Shown here: positions 9,281-17,926 of the stretch, in pieces
Layout: each line of letters opens with the position of its first letter
Position numbering within the stretch: the first letter of the stretch is position 1
Assembly (NCBI RefSeq): GCF_001436275.1
Contig: NZ_AZEH01000025.1
Location: 62,001-126,000 of the forward strand
DNA length: 64,000 bases
Direction of reading: 5' to 3'
From: Liquorilactobacillus oeni DSM 19972
GTDB lineage: Bacteria; Bacillota; Bacilli; Lactobacillales; Lactobacillaceae
Translations under genes and position numbers: made by a program
The notes under the pieces: generated by a model
What the model saw: only the letters and a program-made list of their open reading frames with translations
Database searches by the model: none
What the model was told of the DNA's origin: nothing

Positions 9281-9816
9281 AACGGCCAAGGTGCCTTCAT
9301 TCGAGTCAAAAAGCTGATCTGCACAAGATCACTCTGATTGCTCTGCTCAGTGCGCTTTGCGTAGCCACCAGAATCATTAAAGTACCTGTGCCGAATGTTC
9401 AGCCTGTCACCGATATTTTAATAATGACTACAATATTTTTGGGGCTCAGTTACAGCTTACCGCTTGCTGTTACTACGATACTTCTTTCAAACCTGATTCT
9501 GGGATTCGGCTTTTGGACATTCCCTCAAATAACTGCTTATATACTGGTTGTTATGACAATTGCACTGCTGGAAAAATTACTCCCAGTAAAAAACAATGTT
9601 ATGCTGCAAACATTCTTAAGTGTCCTGATGGGTTTTGAATACGGCTTGATCGTCAGTTTGGGAATGTCAGTTTTTGGCGGTCTGTCATTTTTTTGGGCAT
9701 ATTATCTCAATGGAATACTCTTTGATACCTACCATGCGCTGGGCAACTTTTTCTTTTATCCTTTACTGTACCAGCCTTTGAAAAAGTTGACGGCACATTA
9801 TCTGGCTACAAAATAA
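9277..9816 (+). CDS. cbrT: ECF transporter S component, probable vitamin B12 (CbrT-like)
   Basis: A 179-residue integral membrane protein with about six hydrophobic segments, the size of ECF substrate-binding S components. The N-terminus (KITLIALLSALCVATRIIKVPVPNVQP) is typical of the fold. It overlaps the DUF4430 gene by 4 nt and precedes the cobalamin adenosyltransferase. S components of this neighbourhood in lactobacilli include the B12 transporter CbrT. The shared energising module (ecfA, ecfA', ecfT) is not in the window. Substrate assignment rests on context. Confidence 0.75.
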   Translation: MKRPRCLHSSQKADLHKITLIALLSALCVATRIIKVPVPNVQPVTDILIMTTIFLGLSYSLPLAVTTILLSNLILGFGFWTFPQITAYILVVMTIALLEKLLPVKNNVMLQTFLSVLMGFEYGLIVSLGMSVFGGLSFFWAYYLNGILFDTYHALGNFFFYPLLYQPLKKLTAHYLATK

Positions 9817-9830
9817 AGGAGACTGATTTT

Positions 9831-10361
9831 TTGAAAATTTATACTAAAGTCGGTGATAAGGGTCAGACTAAACAAGTTTCAGGTAAAATGGTTCCAAAAT
9901 ACGACCCGCAAATTACTGCTCTTGGAGATCTGGATGAACTGCAGGCATGGTTAGGCTTTACGGTTACTCTGCTTTCGCCTAACTGTCAAAAGTTACTTTC
10001 TGAGTTGCAAAACGTACAAAAAAAACTATACTTTCTGCAAGCAGACATCTGCATTAAGCACCATGCTGCAATTACTGCTGCGGACACGGCAGACTTGGAA
10101 AAAAAGATTGATCACTTTATGAATACAGTACCGCAAATCCATGAGTTTATCCTTCCTGGAGGAAAGCAAACGGGTGCAGCCCTTCAATACGGTCGGACAC
10201 TGGCACGTCGTGCTGAAAGAAGTGCCGTATCACTTAATAAAAAACAAGAATTGTCTCCTGCTCTTATGAGTTACTTGAATAGGTTATCAGATTATTTGTT
10301 TGCAATGGCACGCTATGCAAATTATTTGGATAAAGCGGCAGAAGTTGTCAGCAAATTATAA
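9831..10361 (+). CDS. pduO: PduO-type ATP:cob(I)alamin adenosyltransferase
   Basis: Makes adenosylcobalamin from reduced cobalamin and ATP, the active cofactor for RtpR. The 176-residue length and motifs fit the PduO family: N-terminal TKVGDKGQT loop for ATP, DLDELQAWLG, FILPGGKQTGAAL and the conserved RTLARRAER helix near residue 120. The start codon is TTG at 9831, 10 nt after AAAGGAG, which gives the expected N-terminus. Last gene of the B12 run; repeat copy 2 with its hairpin follows 33 bp later. Confidence 0.92.
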   Translation: MKIYTKVGDKGQTKQVSGKMVPKYDPQITALGDLDELQAWLGFTVTLLSPNCQKLLSELQNVQKKLYFLQADICIKHHAAITAADTADLEKKIDHFMNTVPQIHEFILPGGKQTGAALQYGRTLARRAERSAVSLNKKQELSPALMSYLNRLSDYLFAMARYANYLDKAAEVVSKL

Positions 10362-10393
10362 CTAATTTGTTCACAAGATGAATTAAAGAGTAT

Positions 10394-10529
10394 GTGTTAA
10401 TAGCCATTAGGCTTTGAGCAGCTGGTTAAGTGAAGAAAGCCGATCATTGAAACACGTTAATGCATATATTACAGACTAAAAGAGAGCTTGAATCAAAATT
10501 GTAACTTTTGACTCAAGCTCTCTTTTTTA
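10394..10529 (+). repeat. Intergenic foldback repeat, copy 2, with terminator hairpin
   Basis: Direct orientation, centre deleted. The outer stem is degenerate (TTAATAGCC opposite GATCATTGAAACAC). The right part is a strong terminator: 10481-10498 pairs with 10506-10523 and six T follow. It ends the B12 run. Confidence 0.8.
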
Positions 10530-10809
10530 TTCAGTACCTGTGCTGGCACCCCGCGACAGCTGTTTTTTCATCTGACGATGATGGGTCATTAAATCAGTGT
10601 ATCGCGTATATTATGTTTTGCTTGATAATGAAAAACTTTTGCTTAATTGCCACATTTTTTAGCTGTTAATCGGTTTTATCTATTTTTGTATCAAAAAACG
10701 TGGTAGCATTTAAAAAATAGTAAATATTGAAAAAAGCAGCTGCATGATGGTATTCCGCTTTTTACATTTCACTATAATCAGATAATTATAAAAGAAAGAA
10801 GGCTTTTCA

Positions 10810-11343
10810 ATGCCAACAATTTTTATTAAACAAGCTCACTTGCGGGATGTTCCTGCAATCGTTAAACTAATCGGCTTAGGCAAAAAGCTACTGGCCGCTG
10901 ATGGAATTCCCCAATGGCAAGGCAATTACCCTGATCCTGCTATAGTAAAAACCGATGTACAAAAAGGTTATACCTACCTGTTGCTTGTTGACAACCAGAT
11001 TGCCGGAGCAGCAACCCTTTTTCAAGAAGAGGATCCCAATTACTACAAGATCTATCAGGGCACATGGCAGAAAAATCCAAGTTCAAATAAAAATTATGCT
11101 ACAATTCACAGAATCACAATTAATCCGCAGTATCACGGCCAGCACTTAGCGGACTTTTTCTTCAGCGGTTTATTCAGTGCAGCATACAGACTTGGTTTCA
11201 ATGAAATTAGGATTGACACCCATGAAACAAACAAAAGAATGCAGCATCTTATAAAAAAATCTGGTTTTTCTTATTCGGGCATCGTGTATATGAATGATGA
11301 TTCCAAAGATCAGCGTAATGTCTACCAGCTCTTTTTGAAATAA
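10810..11343 (+). CDS. GNAT family N-acetyltransferase
   Basis: A 177-residue GNAT protein transferring an acetyl group from acetyl-CoA to an unidentified amine. The fold is seen in IKQAHLRDVPAIVKLI (strand 1 and helix 1), YLLLVDNQIAGAATLF (strands 2-3), HRITINPQYHGQHLADFFF (acetyl-CoA loop region, about 98-116) and IDTHETNKRMQHLIKKSGF near the C-terminus, which resembles acetyltransferases of the RimI/YjcF kind. AAAGAAGG precedes the ATG. It stands alone; the 280 bp before it show nothing else clear. Confidence 0.85.
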   Translation: MPTIFIKQAHLRDVPAIVKLIGLGKKLLAADGIPQWQGNYPDPAIVKTDVQKGYTYLLLVDNQIAGAATLFQEEDPNYYKIYQGTWQKNPSSNKNYATIHRITINPQYHGQHLADFFFSGLFSAAYRLGFNEIRIDTHETNKRMQHLIKKSGFSYSGIVYMNDDSKDQRNVYQLFLK

Positions 11344-11385
11344 TACTTGCGGCGCTATTCCAGCAGGTTCCGTTTTTTTACTGTA

Positions 11386-12789
11386 TTAGCTTTTCAGCTT
11401 TCGGATATACTTATAAGCCTGTTCGCCTGCTTGGCGGCCAAAAACCACGGTTTCAGCAATCGAATTGCCGCCAATTCGATTATTACCGTGAAGTCCTCCG
11501 GCAACTTCTCCTCCGGCAAATAATCCTGCTATAGGTTCCCCAGCTTCAGTCAACACATGGGTCTTCGAATCGACCCTTACACCGCCCATTGTATAATGGA
11601 CTGCTGGAGCGATATGAATTGCAAAAAACGGTTTTTGAGAAATTTTCCTGTCCATTCCTGTCTTTCTTCCAAAGTCAGGGTCTTTTTTTGCAGGCACATA
11701 AGTATTCCAACTAACCACCGTTTTTTCTAAACTATCAGAATCAGCTTTAATGTTTGCAGCCAACTGAGCCAGCGAATCCCCGTGAATAACCAAACCAATA
11801 TGGTCATAAAAGTCGATCGCTTTAACATGCTGCCGAATTTCGCTGTCTAAAATCAAATAGGCTTTTTTCTCAGGCAGCTTATTAATCGCCTTCGTTACAT
11901 TCTTGCGTGTATCCAGTTCGTTGACAAACCTTTTTCCCGTTGCATCAACTAAAATTGCACCTTCACCTCGAACAGCTTCCCCGATTAAAAACGGGTGCTC
12001 TGTATCTTGCTGCACAGTCGGATGAACTTGAATCTGATTCATATCCACCAAATCAGCACCGGCTTGGACTGCTAAGTTAATACCATCGCCAGTTGCTCCC
12101 GGCTGATTAGTGGTTTTATAAGCTGTTAAGTCAGGACGGTACTGCTTTATGATCTCTTTGCTGGCACCAAAACCACCCGTTGCAAGAATAACTGCACCAG
12201 CACTGATAGTCCTTTTATTTCCATTGGGCAGAATTGCTTTAACACCAGTCACCGCAACACCAGTTTTCTTCAGTTCGTCGGCATATATATTATTGAAAAC
12301 TGGTATCTTTTTCTTTTCAATCTGTTTAAGCAGACCGGTAATCAAAAAACCGCCAATCGGTGCCATACTGCTGGGACGATGAGTTCGTTTGATTTTCATC
12401 CCGCCGGTAATAGTAATGTCATCTAAGCAGATTTTGTGAGCAGCCAGCCAATCTACCGCCAAAGCACCATGCGACGTGAAGTAACGCAACAGTTCTCTAT
12501 TATTCAGCTTGCCCCCTCCGCAAAAGGTGTCTTCATAAAAATCTTCGTAACTATCTACGATATGATGCTGCAATTGAACAGCAGTTTCTGCTGCGTTCAT
12601 TCCAGAAGAAGCACGCGTTGTATTTCCGCCCAATTTCTCCATTTTTTCTAGAACAACAGGATTCAAGCCGAGTTCTTTTGCTTGAATTGCGGCTGTTAAA
12701 CCCGTTGCCCCAGAACCGATTACAATCAAGTCATAGTTTTCCTTTAAGTTCTCAATATCTGCCGGATGAAAAGTATATTTTTGTGCCAT
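11386..12789 (-). CDS. FAD-dependent fumarate reductase (flavocytochrome c flavoprotein type)
   Basis: A 467-residue soluble FAD protein of the fumarate reductase / succinate dehydrogenase flavoprotein family, without cytochrome or FMN-binding domain. The FAD site is DLIVIGSGATGLTAA (about residue 19); GGNTTRASSGMNA, HPTVQQ, RGEGAILVDATGKRFVNE and the C-terminal GLFAGGEVAGGLHGNNRIGGNS complete the core. I chose the ATG at 12789 (MAQKYTF) because GAAGGA lies just upstream. The frame is open further but overlaps fumC. It follows fumC by 19 bp, so both are probably one operon: malate to fumarate to succinate as an electron sink. Confidence 0.85.
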   Translation of the reverse strand: MAQKYTFHPADIENLKENYDLIVIGSGATGLTAAIQAKELGLNPVVLEKMEKLGGNTTRASSGMNAAETAVQLQHHIVDSYEDFYEDTFCGGGKLNNRELLRYFTSHGALAVDWLAAHKICLDDITITGGMKIKRTHRPSSMAPIGGFLITGLLKQIEKKKIPVFNNIYADELKKTGVAVTGVKAILPNGNKRTISAGAVILATGGFGASKEIIKQYRPDLTAYKTTNQPGATGDGINLAVQAGADLVDMNQIQVHPTVQQDTEHPFLIGEAVRGEGAILVDATGKRFVNELDTRKNVTKAINKLPEKKAYLILDSEIRQHVKAIDFYDHIGLVIHGDSLAQLAANIKADSDSLEKTVVSWNTYVPAKKDPDFGRKTGMDRKISQKPFFAIHIAPAVHYTMGGVRVDSKTHVLTEAGEPIAGLFAGGEVAGGLHGNNRIGGNSIAETVVFGRQAGEQAYKYIRKLKS

Positions 12790-12808
12790 TTTCTTCCTTC
12801 TTTGCTTT

Positions 12809-14197
12809 TTATTGATTTTGATCACTATTTGTCATTTTCAGCGGATCAACCCATTCATCAAACTGGCTTGCTGTTACTTTGCCGGATTTTAACGCGGCTT
12901 TGCGCAAGGTACTGCCGTTTTTTTGCGCTTCTTGTGCTATTTTTGCACTGTCATGATACCCGATATGCGGTGATAGTGCTGTTACTGTCATGAGCGAGTT
13001 ATCAACCAGCTCTTTCATCCTGGAAGCGTTAATTGTCAGTCCATGAATCATCTTCTCAGTAAAACCGTTAAGAGTTCCGGTTAACAGGTTCGCTGATTCT
13101 AAGAAAGCAGCAATCAATACAGGTTTGTAGACGTTCATTTCGAAATTGCCTTGCGATGAAGCCAAGTCAACTACAACGTCATTGCCCATTACCCTTACAG
13201 CTGCCATAGTAATTGCCTCAGCTTGAGTCGGATTAACTTTTCCAGGCATAATAGACGAACCTGGTTCATTGGCTGGAATATTTAATTCACCATATCCTGC
13301 ACGCGGTCCGCTTGCTAAAAAGCGCACGTCATTTGCAATCTTCATTAAATCTGCTGCCAACGTCTTCATAGCACCATGAACAACATTTAATCCCGAATGA
13401 GCCGCCAAACCTGCAAATTTATTTGTATCCGCGGTAAAGTTCAACCCGTATACTCGGCTCATACTTTCAGCTACCTTCTCGGCAAAATGAGGAGCAGCAT
13501 TCAGTCCTGTTCCAACAGCAGTTCCTCCTATTGCCAGTTCGAGCAATGTGCTCTCAAGGCTCTTCAGATAAGAAAAATCATGTTCCAGCATGCTGACCCA
13601 GCCGCTGACTTCCTGTCCAAAAGTTAACGGAGTTGCATCCTGCAGATGAGTACGCCCGATTTTAACCACCCGCCAATATTCATTTTGCTTTAACTTTAAC
13701 TCAGCAATTAAACTCAGCAGAGACTTTTTCAACTTTTGAACAGCCGCGCTGGCAGTGATATTCATTGCTGTGGGAAAGATATCGTTTGAACTTTGACCAT
13801 GATTGACATCATCATTAGGCAAGATTTTGATACCAGCATCAATTTGAGCAGCCTTATGTGCAATTACTTCGTTAACATTCATATTTGTTTGAGTTCCAGA
13901 ACCAGTCTGATAGACTTTTAACGGAAAGTCCTTACAGAGTTCATCATCGGAAAGCTCCAGCAAGGAAACAATTGCTTTTATGATCAGGCCACCCTTTTCT
14001 TTACTAAGAACGCCTTCTTCCACATTGGCTCGGGCAGCAGCCCTTTTGATTTGTAGCAGAGCCTTTATAATAGGCAGCGGCATAAATTGACCAGTTGGAA
14101 AATTATGCCGGCTCCGTTCAGTTTGGGGACCCCAAAGAGCGGTTTTTAGGATCTTAACCGACCCTAAAGTATCTTCTTCAACGCGATAATCTGACAT
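12809..14197 (-). CDS. fumC: Fumarate hydratase, class II
   Basis: Interconverts malate and fumarate in the cytosol. The 462-residue length and the superfamily signature GSSIMPGKVNPTQ (about 310-322), TGSGTQTNMNVNEV and NDDVNHGQSSND are characteristic. AGGAGG lies 9 nt before the ATG. It is followed directly by the fumarate reductase gene, so it most likely works in the reductive direction. The short leader contains a hairpin with T tract (see 14213-14242) just before the ribosome site. Confidence 0.95.
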   Translation of the reverse strand: MSDYRVEEDTLGSVKILKTALWGPQTERSRHNFPTGQFMPLPIIKALLQIKRAAARANVEEGVLSKEKGGLIIKAIVSLLELSDDELCKDFPLKVYQTGSGTQTNMNVNEVIAHKAAQIDAGIKILPNDDVNHGQSSNDIFPTAMNITASAAVQKLKKSLLSLIAELKLKQNEYWRVVKIGRTHLQDATPLTFGQEVSGWVSMLEHDFSYLKSLESTLLELAIGGTAVGTGLNAAPHFAEKVAESMSRVYGLNFTADTNKFAGLAAHSGLNVVHGAMKTLAADLMKIANDVRFLASGPRAGYGELNIPANEPGSSIMPGKVNPTQAEAITMAAVRVMGNDVVVDLASSQGNFEMNVYKPVLIAAFLESANLLTGTLNGFTEKMIHGLTINASRMKELVDNSLMTVTALSPHIGYHDSAKIAQEAQKNGSTLRKAALKSGKVTASQFDEWVDPLKMTNSDQNQ

Positions 14198-14212
14198 ATT
14201 GAAAAACCTCCT

Positions 14213-14242
14213 AAAAAGGTCTGAAATTAAGAAATTTCAGAC
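14213..14242 (-). terminator. Hairpin with T tract in the fumC leader
   Basis: On the minus strand a 10-bp perfect stem (14233-14242 with 14219-14228, loop of 4) is followed by five T, then at once by the fumC AGGAGG. It may end upstream transcription or attenuate fumC. Confidence 0.6.
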
Positions 14243-14264
14243 TTAATAGACTTCTTCTATGAAG

Positions 14265-14292
14265 TGTATAATCAAACAATACTTCTAGTCAA
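14265..14292 (-). promoter_or_regulatory. Probable fumC promoter
   Basis: On the minus strand TTGACT (14287-14292) and TATACA (14265-14270) are separated by 16 bp. Transcription would start near 14258, giving a leader of about 60 nt that includes the hairpin at 14213-14242. Confidence 0.55.
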
Positions 14293-14486
14293 ACTCATCT
14301 TTCGTTATATTTCGCTATAGAAATAATTTTGCTGTGCTTTACATTAAACATTATGCCGGCTTAATACAAAAAACTGAATCAAATGTGTTCTTTGACCCAG
14401 CTTCTGCCCGATTTTTACATTCTTGCTTGCAGTGAAAATAAAAAATTCGTGTATCTCTGTCTTTTTTAACTTAAAGGTTATTATAA

Positions 14487-14884
14487 TCATTCATATGAAA
14501 GCATCCAGCTTATACCAAATTTATCAGTCACCATTGCAAATAACTTTGCCCAAGATGTTTTCGCAAGCGGCATGTCAATCACACCATCCGTGCTGAGACT
14601 TTCAAAGAGATGTTCGGCTTCTTGGGCTTAATTACCAAAGTAATGTTATTCCCTTTAACAAGAGTCTTAGTTTGTTGAGGCACATCTGAGACAAGGACGC
14701 GGGTCCCGTCAATCATTAATTCCGAGTACATTATCAAATTTAAAAGATCCTCAGGTGGTTTTTGTTCACGAACAGACGGATCATCTCCAAAACGCAGTAC
14801 GTTTTTTACGGAAGTATTAAAAACTTTTTCGTAAAACGAAATTACAGTCTCAGCTTGATTCGTGAAATTCAAATAAATTTCCAT
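14487..14884 (-). pseudogene. VOC / PhnB-like protein gene broken by a one-base deletion
   Basis: The family (glyoxalase/PhnB-like, about 135 residues) shows in MEIYLNFTNQAETVISFYEKVF and NNITLVIK. Frame 1 ends early at 14579 with an unrelated tail after VIKPKKP. From about 14632 the normal C-terminus continues in another frame: AEHLFESLSTDGVIDMPLAK and then WAKLFAMVTDKFGISWMLS, stopping at TGA 14487. One base is missing near 14629-14634; restoring it gives 132 residues, the expected length. Either a recent mutation or a sequencing error. The function of intact relatives is usually unknown. Confidence 0.85.
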
Positions 14885-14997
14885 TTTAACTCCTCCTATG
14901 ATTGAACCTGCCCTTTCAATTACTAGACATCCTCTTCAAGTTAAGCTTATAAAAGATCCAAGATTAGAGCAAATTTTATGTTTATATATTCCATCTT

Positions 14998-15061
14998 TAT
15001 AAAAGAGTCCTAAATTTCAGCGGAAACTTACGTTATATACCGCTAAAATTCAGGACTCTTT
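14998..15061 (-). terminator. Terminator after the butanediol-type dehydrogenase
   Basis: A 22-bp stem with two mismatches (15002-15023 with 15040-15061) lies 16 bp after the stop of the dehydrogenase gene; TTTTATAAA follows on the minus strand. Confidence 0.7.
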
Positions 15062-15076
15062 AAATAATTTCAAAAG

Positions 15077-16147
15077 CTAATTTTCAGGCGAAACCAATAT
15101 TTTAACTTGATTCTTTTCAGACGACAAGGTCTTAATTCCTTGTTCGACAACCTTGCTTAACGGAATCTTTTTGGTTACCAGTTTTGCGAATAATTCACGA
15201 TGATTGTTCAACATTCCTAAGACTTCCGGATAGGAATTGTTATAGCAAAGAGTAGTTATAATATCTATACCCTGCATAATAACATCATTTGTCATATCTA
15301 CCTTAAGTGGTTTCCCAAAAAGAGCCACAATCTGCAAAGTTCCAGTTCTTTTTGTCAGCTGCAATGCATTTTCAAATGTAGCTTGAACACCTGCTGCTTC
15401 AAAGGAAACATCAACCCCGTTAGGACATTCTTTTCCAACTTCTTCTAATACATCTACCTTGCTGGGATTCAAAATCCGCTTGAGCCCTAATTCTTTTGCT
15501 TTGTTCAAGCGCTCTTGCGAAACATCAATTACAAAGACACGGTTTGCCCCCGCAAGTTTTGCTAAAATTGCTGTTAACAATCCGATCGGTCCCGCACCTT
15601 CGACAGCAACATCTTCGCCAGCACGCAAGCCGCTCTTCTTGATAGCCTCAAATACTACAGCAGTCGGTTCAGCAAGTGCCCCTAGTTCATAAGGCATTCC
15701 TGCCGGCATTTTATGTGCAAAAAATGCATCCACATTAGCATATTCAGCGAAACCGCCATCATCTGAAAAACCCAGAAAATTTCCTGCACCGTCTTTTGCA
15801 ACTGCATTATTACAAAAATTGTAAAATCCTTTGCGGCAGTTTTCACACTTGCCACATGCGATCAGCGGTTCTACCGCAACTGCATCGCCTACCTTCAGGT
15901 TATTAACATCGCTTCCAACTTTAACTACTTCCCCCGCAAACTCATGACCTAGTGTAATTGGAACTGTCTTTCCAGTTAACGGATGTGCAACAGTAGGAAG
16001 CCCCCAGCCTTCAAGATATGCATGCAGATCACTTCCGCAGATTCCGCAATACTTTACCTTGATTTGGACTTGGCCTTTCTTAGGTTCAGTAACGTCAACT
16101 TCTTCTACCCGAACATCTTTTTCCCCATAAATTCTTGCAGCTTTCAT
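15077..16147 (-). CDS. Zinc-dependent 2,3-butanediol / sorbitol-type dehydrogenase
   Basis: A 356-residue medium-chain dehydrogenase, NAD(H)-linked, most like (R,R)-butanediol dehydrogenases that interconvert acetoin and 2,3-butanediol. Catalytic zinc ligands: YCGICGSDLH and GHEFAG. Structural zinc site: CGKCENCRKGFYNFC (about 98-112). Rossmann loop: VEGAGPIGLLTA (about 178). The ATG at 16147 has AGGAGG 8 nt upstream. A promoter and a near-perfect cre site precede it, so repression by CcpA on good sugars is expected. An acetolactate decarboxylase is present at 48565, which fits acetoin metabolism. Sorbitol or other polyol activity cannot be excluded. Confidence 0.85.
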   Translation of the reverse strand: MKAARIYGEKDVRVEEVDVTEPKKGQVQIKVKYCGICGSDLHAYLEGWGLPTVAHPLTGKTVPITLGHEFAGEVVKVGSDVNNLKVGDAVAVEPLIACGKCENCRKGFYNFCNNAVAKDGAGNFLGFSDDGGFAEYANVDAFFAHKMPAGMPYELGALAEPTAVVFEAIKKSGLRAGEDVAVEGAGPIGLLTAILAKLAGANRVFVIDVSQERLNKAKELGLKRILNPSKVDVLEEVGKECPNGVDVSFEAAGVQATFENALQLTKRTGTLQIVALFGKPLKVDMTNDVIMQGIDIITTLCYNNSYPEVLGMLNNHRELFAKLVTKKIPLSKVVEQGIKTLSSEKNQVKILVSPEN

Positions 16148-16209
16148 AACCAATACCTCCTGATAATCTGTCCTATTTTTTTACCAAAAACAAGTAATTT
16201 CACTTTTTA

Positions 16210-16259
16210 TGTAAGCGTTTACCCGATTAGAGTATAGTCGCTAAATTTATATTTTTCAA
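16210..16259 (-). promoter_or_regulatory. Promoter and cre site of the dehydrogenase
   Basis: On the minus strand TTGAAA (16254-16259), 17 bp, TATACT (16231-16236). GGTAAACGCTTACA (16210-16223) matches the cre consensus at all but the first base and begins right at the predicted start of transcription, a position where CcpA would block the polymerase. Confidence 0.8.
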
Positions 16260-16374
16260 TAATTAATTTAAAAATATAAATTATCAAAAATGCCTTTTAC
16301 TATTTTTGCTGTTGCAAGACAACCAAGATAAGCTAAGAAAAACATCCTGTGGTAACGAATATTTCGGTTAAAAA

Positions 16375-16547
16375 GGTATGCCAATAGCCTTTATACTTTG
16401 AGCATTAACTGTAAATTACTAATCTAGTCTGAATTTTACTATGAGTAATTTCGTGGTTAAGCAGAAAAAGTTGACCATTAAAGTACGTTAATTGGCAAAT
16501 TTCAGGTTAAAAATAGGAACCGAGTCAATGACCCAGTTCCTATTTTT
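16375..16547 (+). repeat. Intergenic foldback repeat, copy 3, with terminator hairpin
   Basis: Direct orientation. TGCCAATAG at the left, central block ACTATGAGTAATT, GACCATT partner decayed. Terminator arm 16511-16526 pairs with 16530-16545 (14 of 16). T or A runs on both sides allow termination from galE on the minus strand as well. Confidence 0.8.
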
Positions 16548-16654
16548 ACAACTGTGTTTCAGTAAAAACAAGTTTCCTTAAATTGAAAATATTGTTGATT
16601 TGCTGCTTCAAACCTATAAGATCCTAAGACTTATAAAAAATCTACAAGTTTAAA

Positions 16655-17653
16655 TTACTTTTTATCGTCATAACCATTCGGATGGGTTTCATGCCATTTC
16701 CAAGCGGTTTCAATAATCTTATGAATATCGTCAAATTGCGGTTTCCAACCTAAAATTTTGCGTGCCTTATCCGAAGCTGCAATCAGAGTATCAGGGTCTC
16801 CTCCCCTTCTTGGAGCAATCTGTGCTGGAATTTTCTTACCGGTAACTTCACGAGCAGCCTTTAGGATCTCCATGTTGGAAAATCCTGTTGAAGACCCCAA
16901 GTTAAAGGCTGCACTGTCATTTCCCTCCCGTAGATAATTTACTGCTAAAATGTGAGCATCTGCCAAATCAAATGGATGAACATAATCACGTACATTGGTC
17001 CCATCAGGTGTGTTGTAGTCGTCGCCAAAAATCTGAAGCTTTTCACGCTGCCCCGCCGCTACCTGCAATACAATCGGCAGCAGATGAGTCTCAGGATTAT
17101 GGTCTTCTCCGATGCTGCCATCTGGTTTTGCCCCAGCAACATTGAAGTAGCGCAACGCAACGAATTTAATTCCGTTGGCAAGATCAGTCCAATGCATGAT
17201 CTTTTCCATTGCCAGCTTACTTTCTCCATAAGGATTGATCGGTTTTTGCAGATCTGTTTCTTTAATCGGCATTGTCTCTGGAATACCATAAGTAGCTGCA
17301 GTGGACGAGAAGACAATCTTTTTAACACCGACTTCGTTCATAACCTCAAGCAGTTTTACCATCCCTGTTGTATTGTTATCAAAGTATTTGAGCGGTTTCT
17401 TCATTGATTCAGCAACTAAAGAGAAAGCTGCAAAGTGGATTACAGCATCGATCGTCGGGTTCTCAGCAAAAACTTTACGCATAAAATCTTGATCTGCGAT
17501 ATCTCCTTGGTAAAATTTTGCATCCTTACTAACCGCTGCACGGTGGCCTGTTACCAGACTATCGACAACAATAACTTCTGTTTTATTTTCAACTAATCGG
17601 TCAACTGTATGAGAGCCAATGTAGCCGGCGCCTCCAAGAACTAAAATTGACAT
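16655..17653 (-). CDS. galE: UDP-glucose 4-epimerase
   Basis: Interconverts UDP-glucose and UDP-galactose for the Leloir pathway and for cell surface sugars. The 332-residue short-chain dehydrogenase fold shows NAD-binding [10 protein letters not shown] (residues 6-15), DxAxxxxV-type [13 protein letters not shown], catalytic FSSTAATYG and YGESK, and YFNVAGA. The ATG at 17653 (MSILVLGG) is preceded by GGGAGG; thirteen further upstream codons lack a ribosome site. No galK or galT is nearby. A GntR-family gene starts divergently at 17927. Confidence 0.95.
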   Translation of the reverse strand: MSILVLGGAGYIGSHTVDRLVENKTEVIVVDSLVTGHRAAVSKDAKFYQGDIADQDFMRKVFAENPTIDAVIHFAAFSLVAESMKKPLKYFDNNTTGMVKLLEVMNEVGVKKIVFSSTAATYGIPETMPIKETDLQKPINPYGESKLAMEKIMHWTDLANGIKFVALRYFNVAGAKPDGSIGEDHNPETHLLPIVLQVAAGQREKLQIFGDDYNTPDGTNVRDYVHPFDLADAHILAVNYLREGNDSAAFNLGSSTGFSNMEILKAAREVTGKKIPAQIAPRRGGDPDTLIAASDKARKILGWKPQFDDIHKIIETAWKWHETHPNGYDDKK

Positions 17654-17926
17654 GCTTATTCCTCCCATGATGTATGAATCTTTTAAATCCATACAGCAAA
17701 CTTTAATTTCTCAATTAAATAACAGCAATACAGAAATTCAACTGTACCAACCTCCAATATTCTACCAGTAATTGAATCAATTTTGTCAAATAAAGGGCAA
17801 TTGTAATATAAATCTCAATACACGCTGCCATTTTTAAACTTTTTAAGAGTACCAAATTCGTAGCTTATTGTTTATTCATACAAATTGTGCTTAACTAGAA
17901 TTTAGAAATCATTAAGGGGTACGTCT

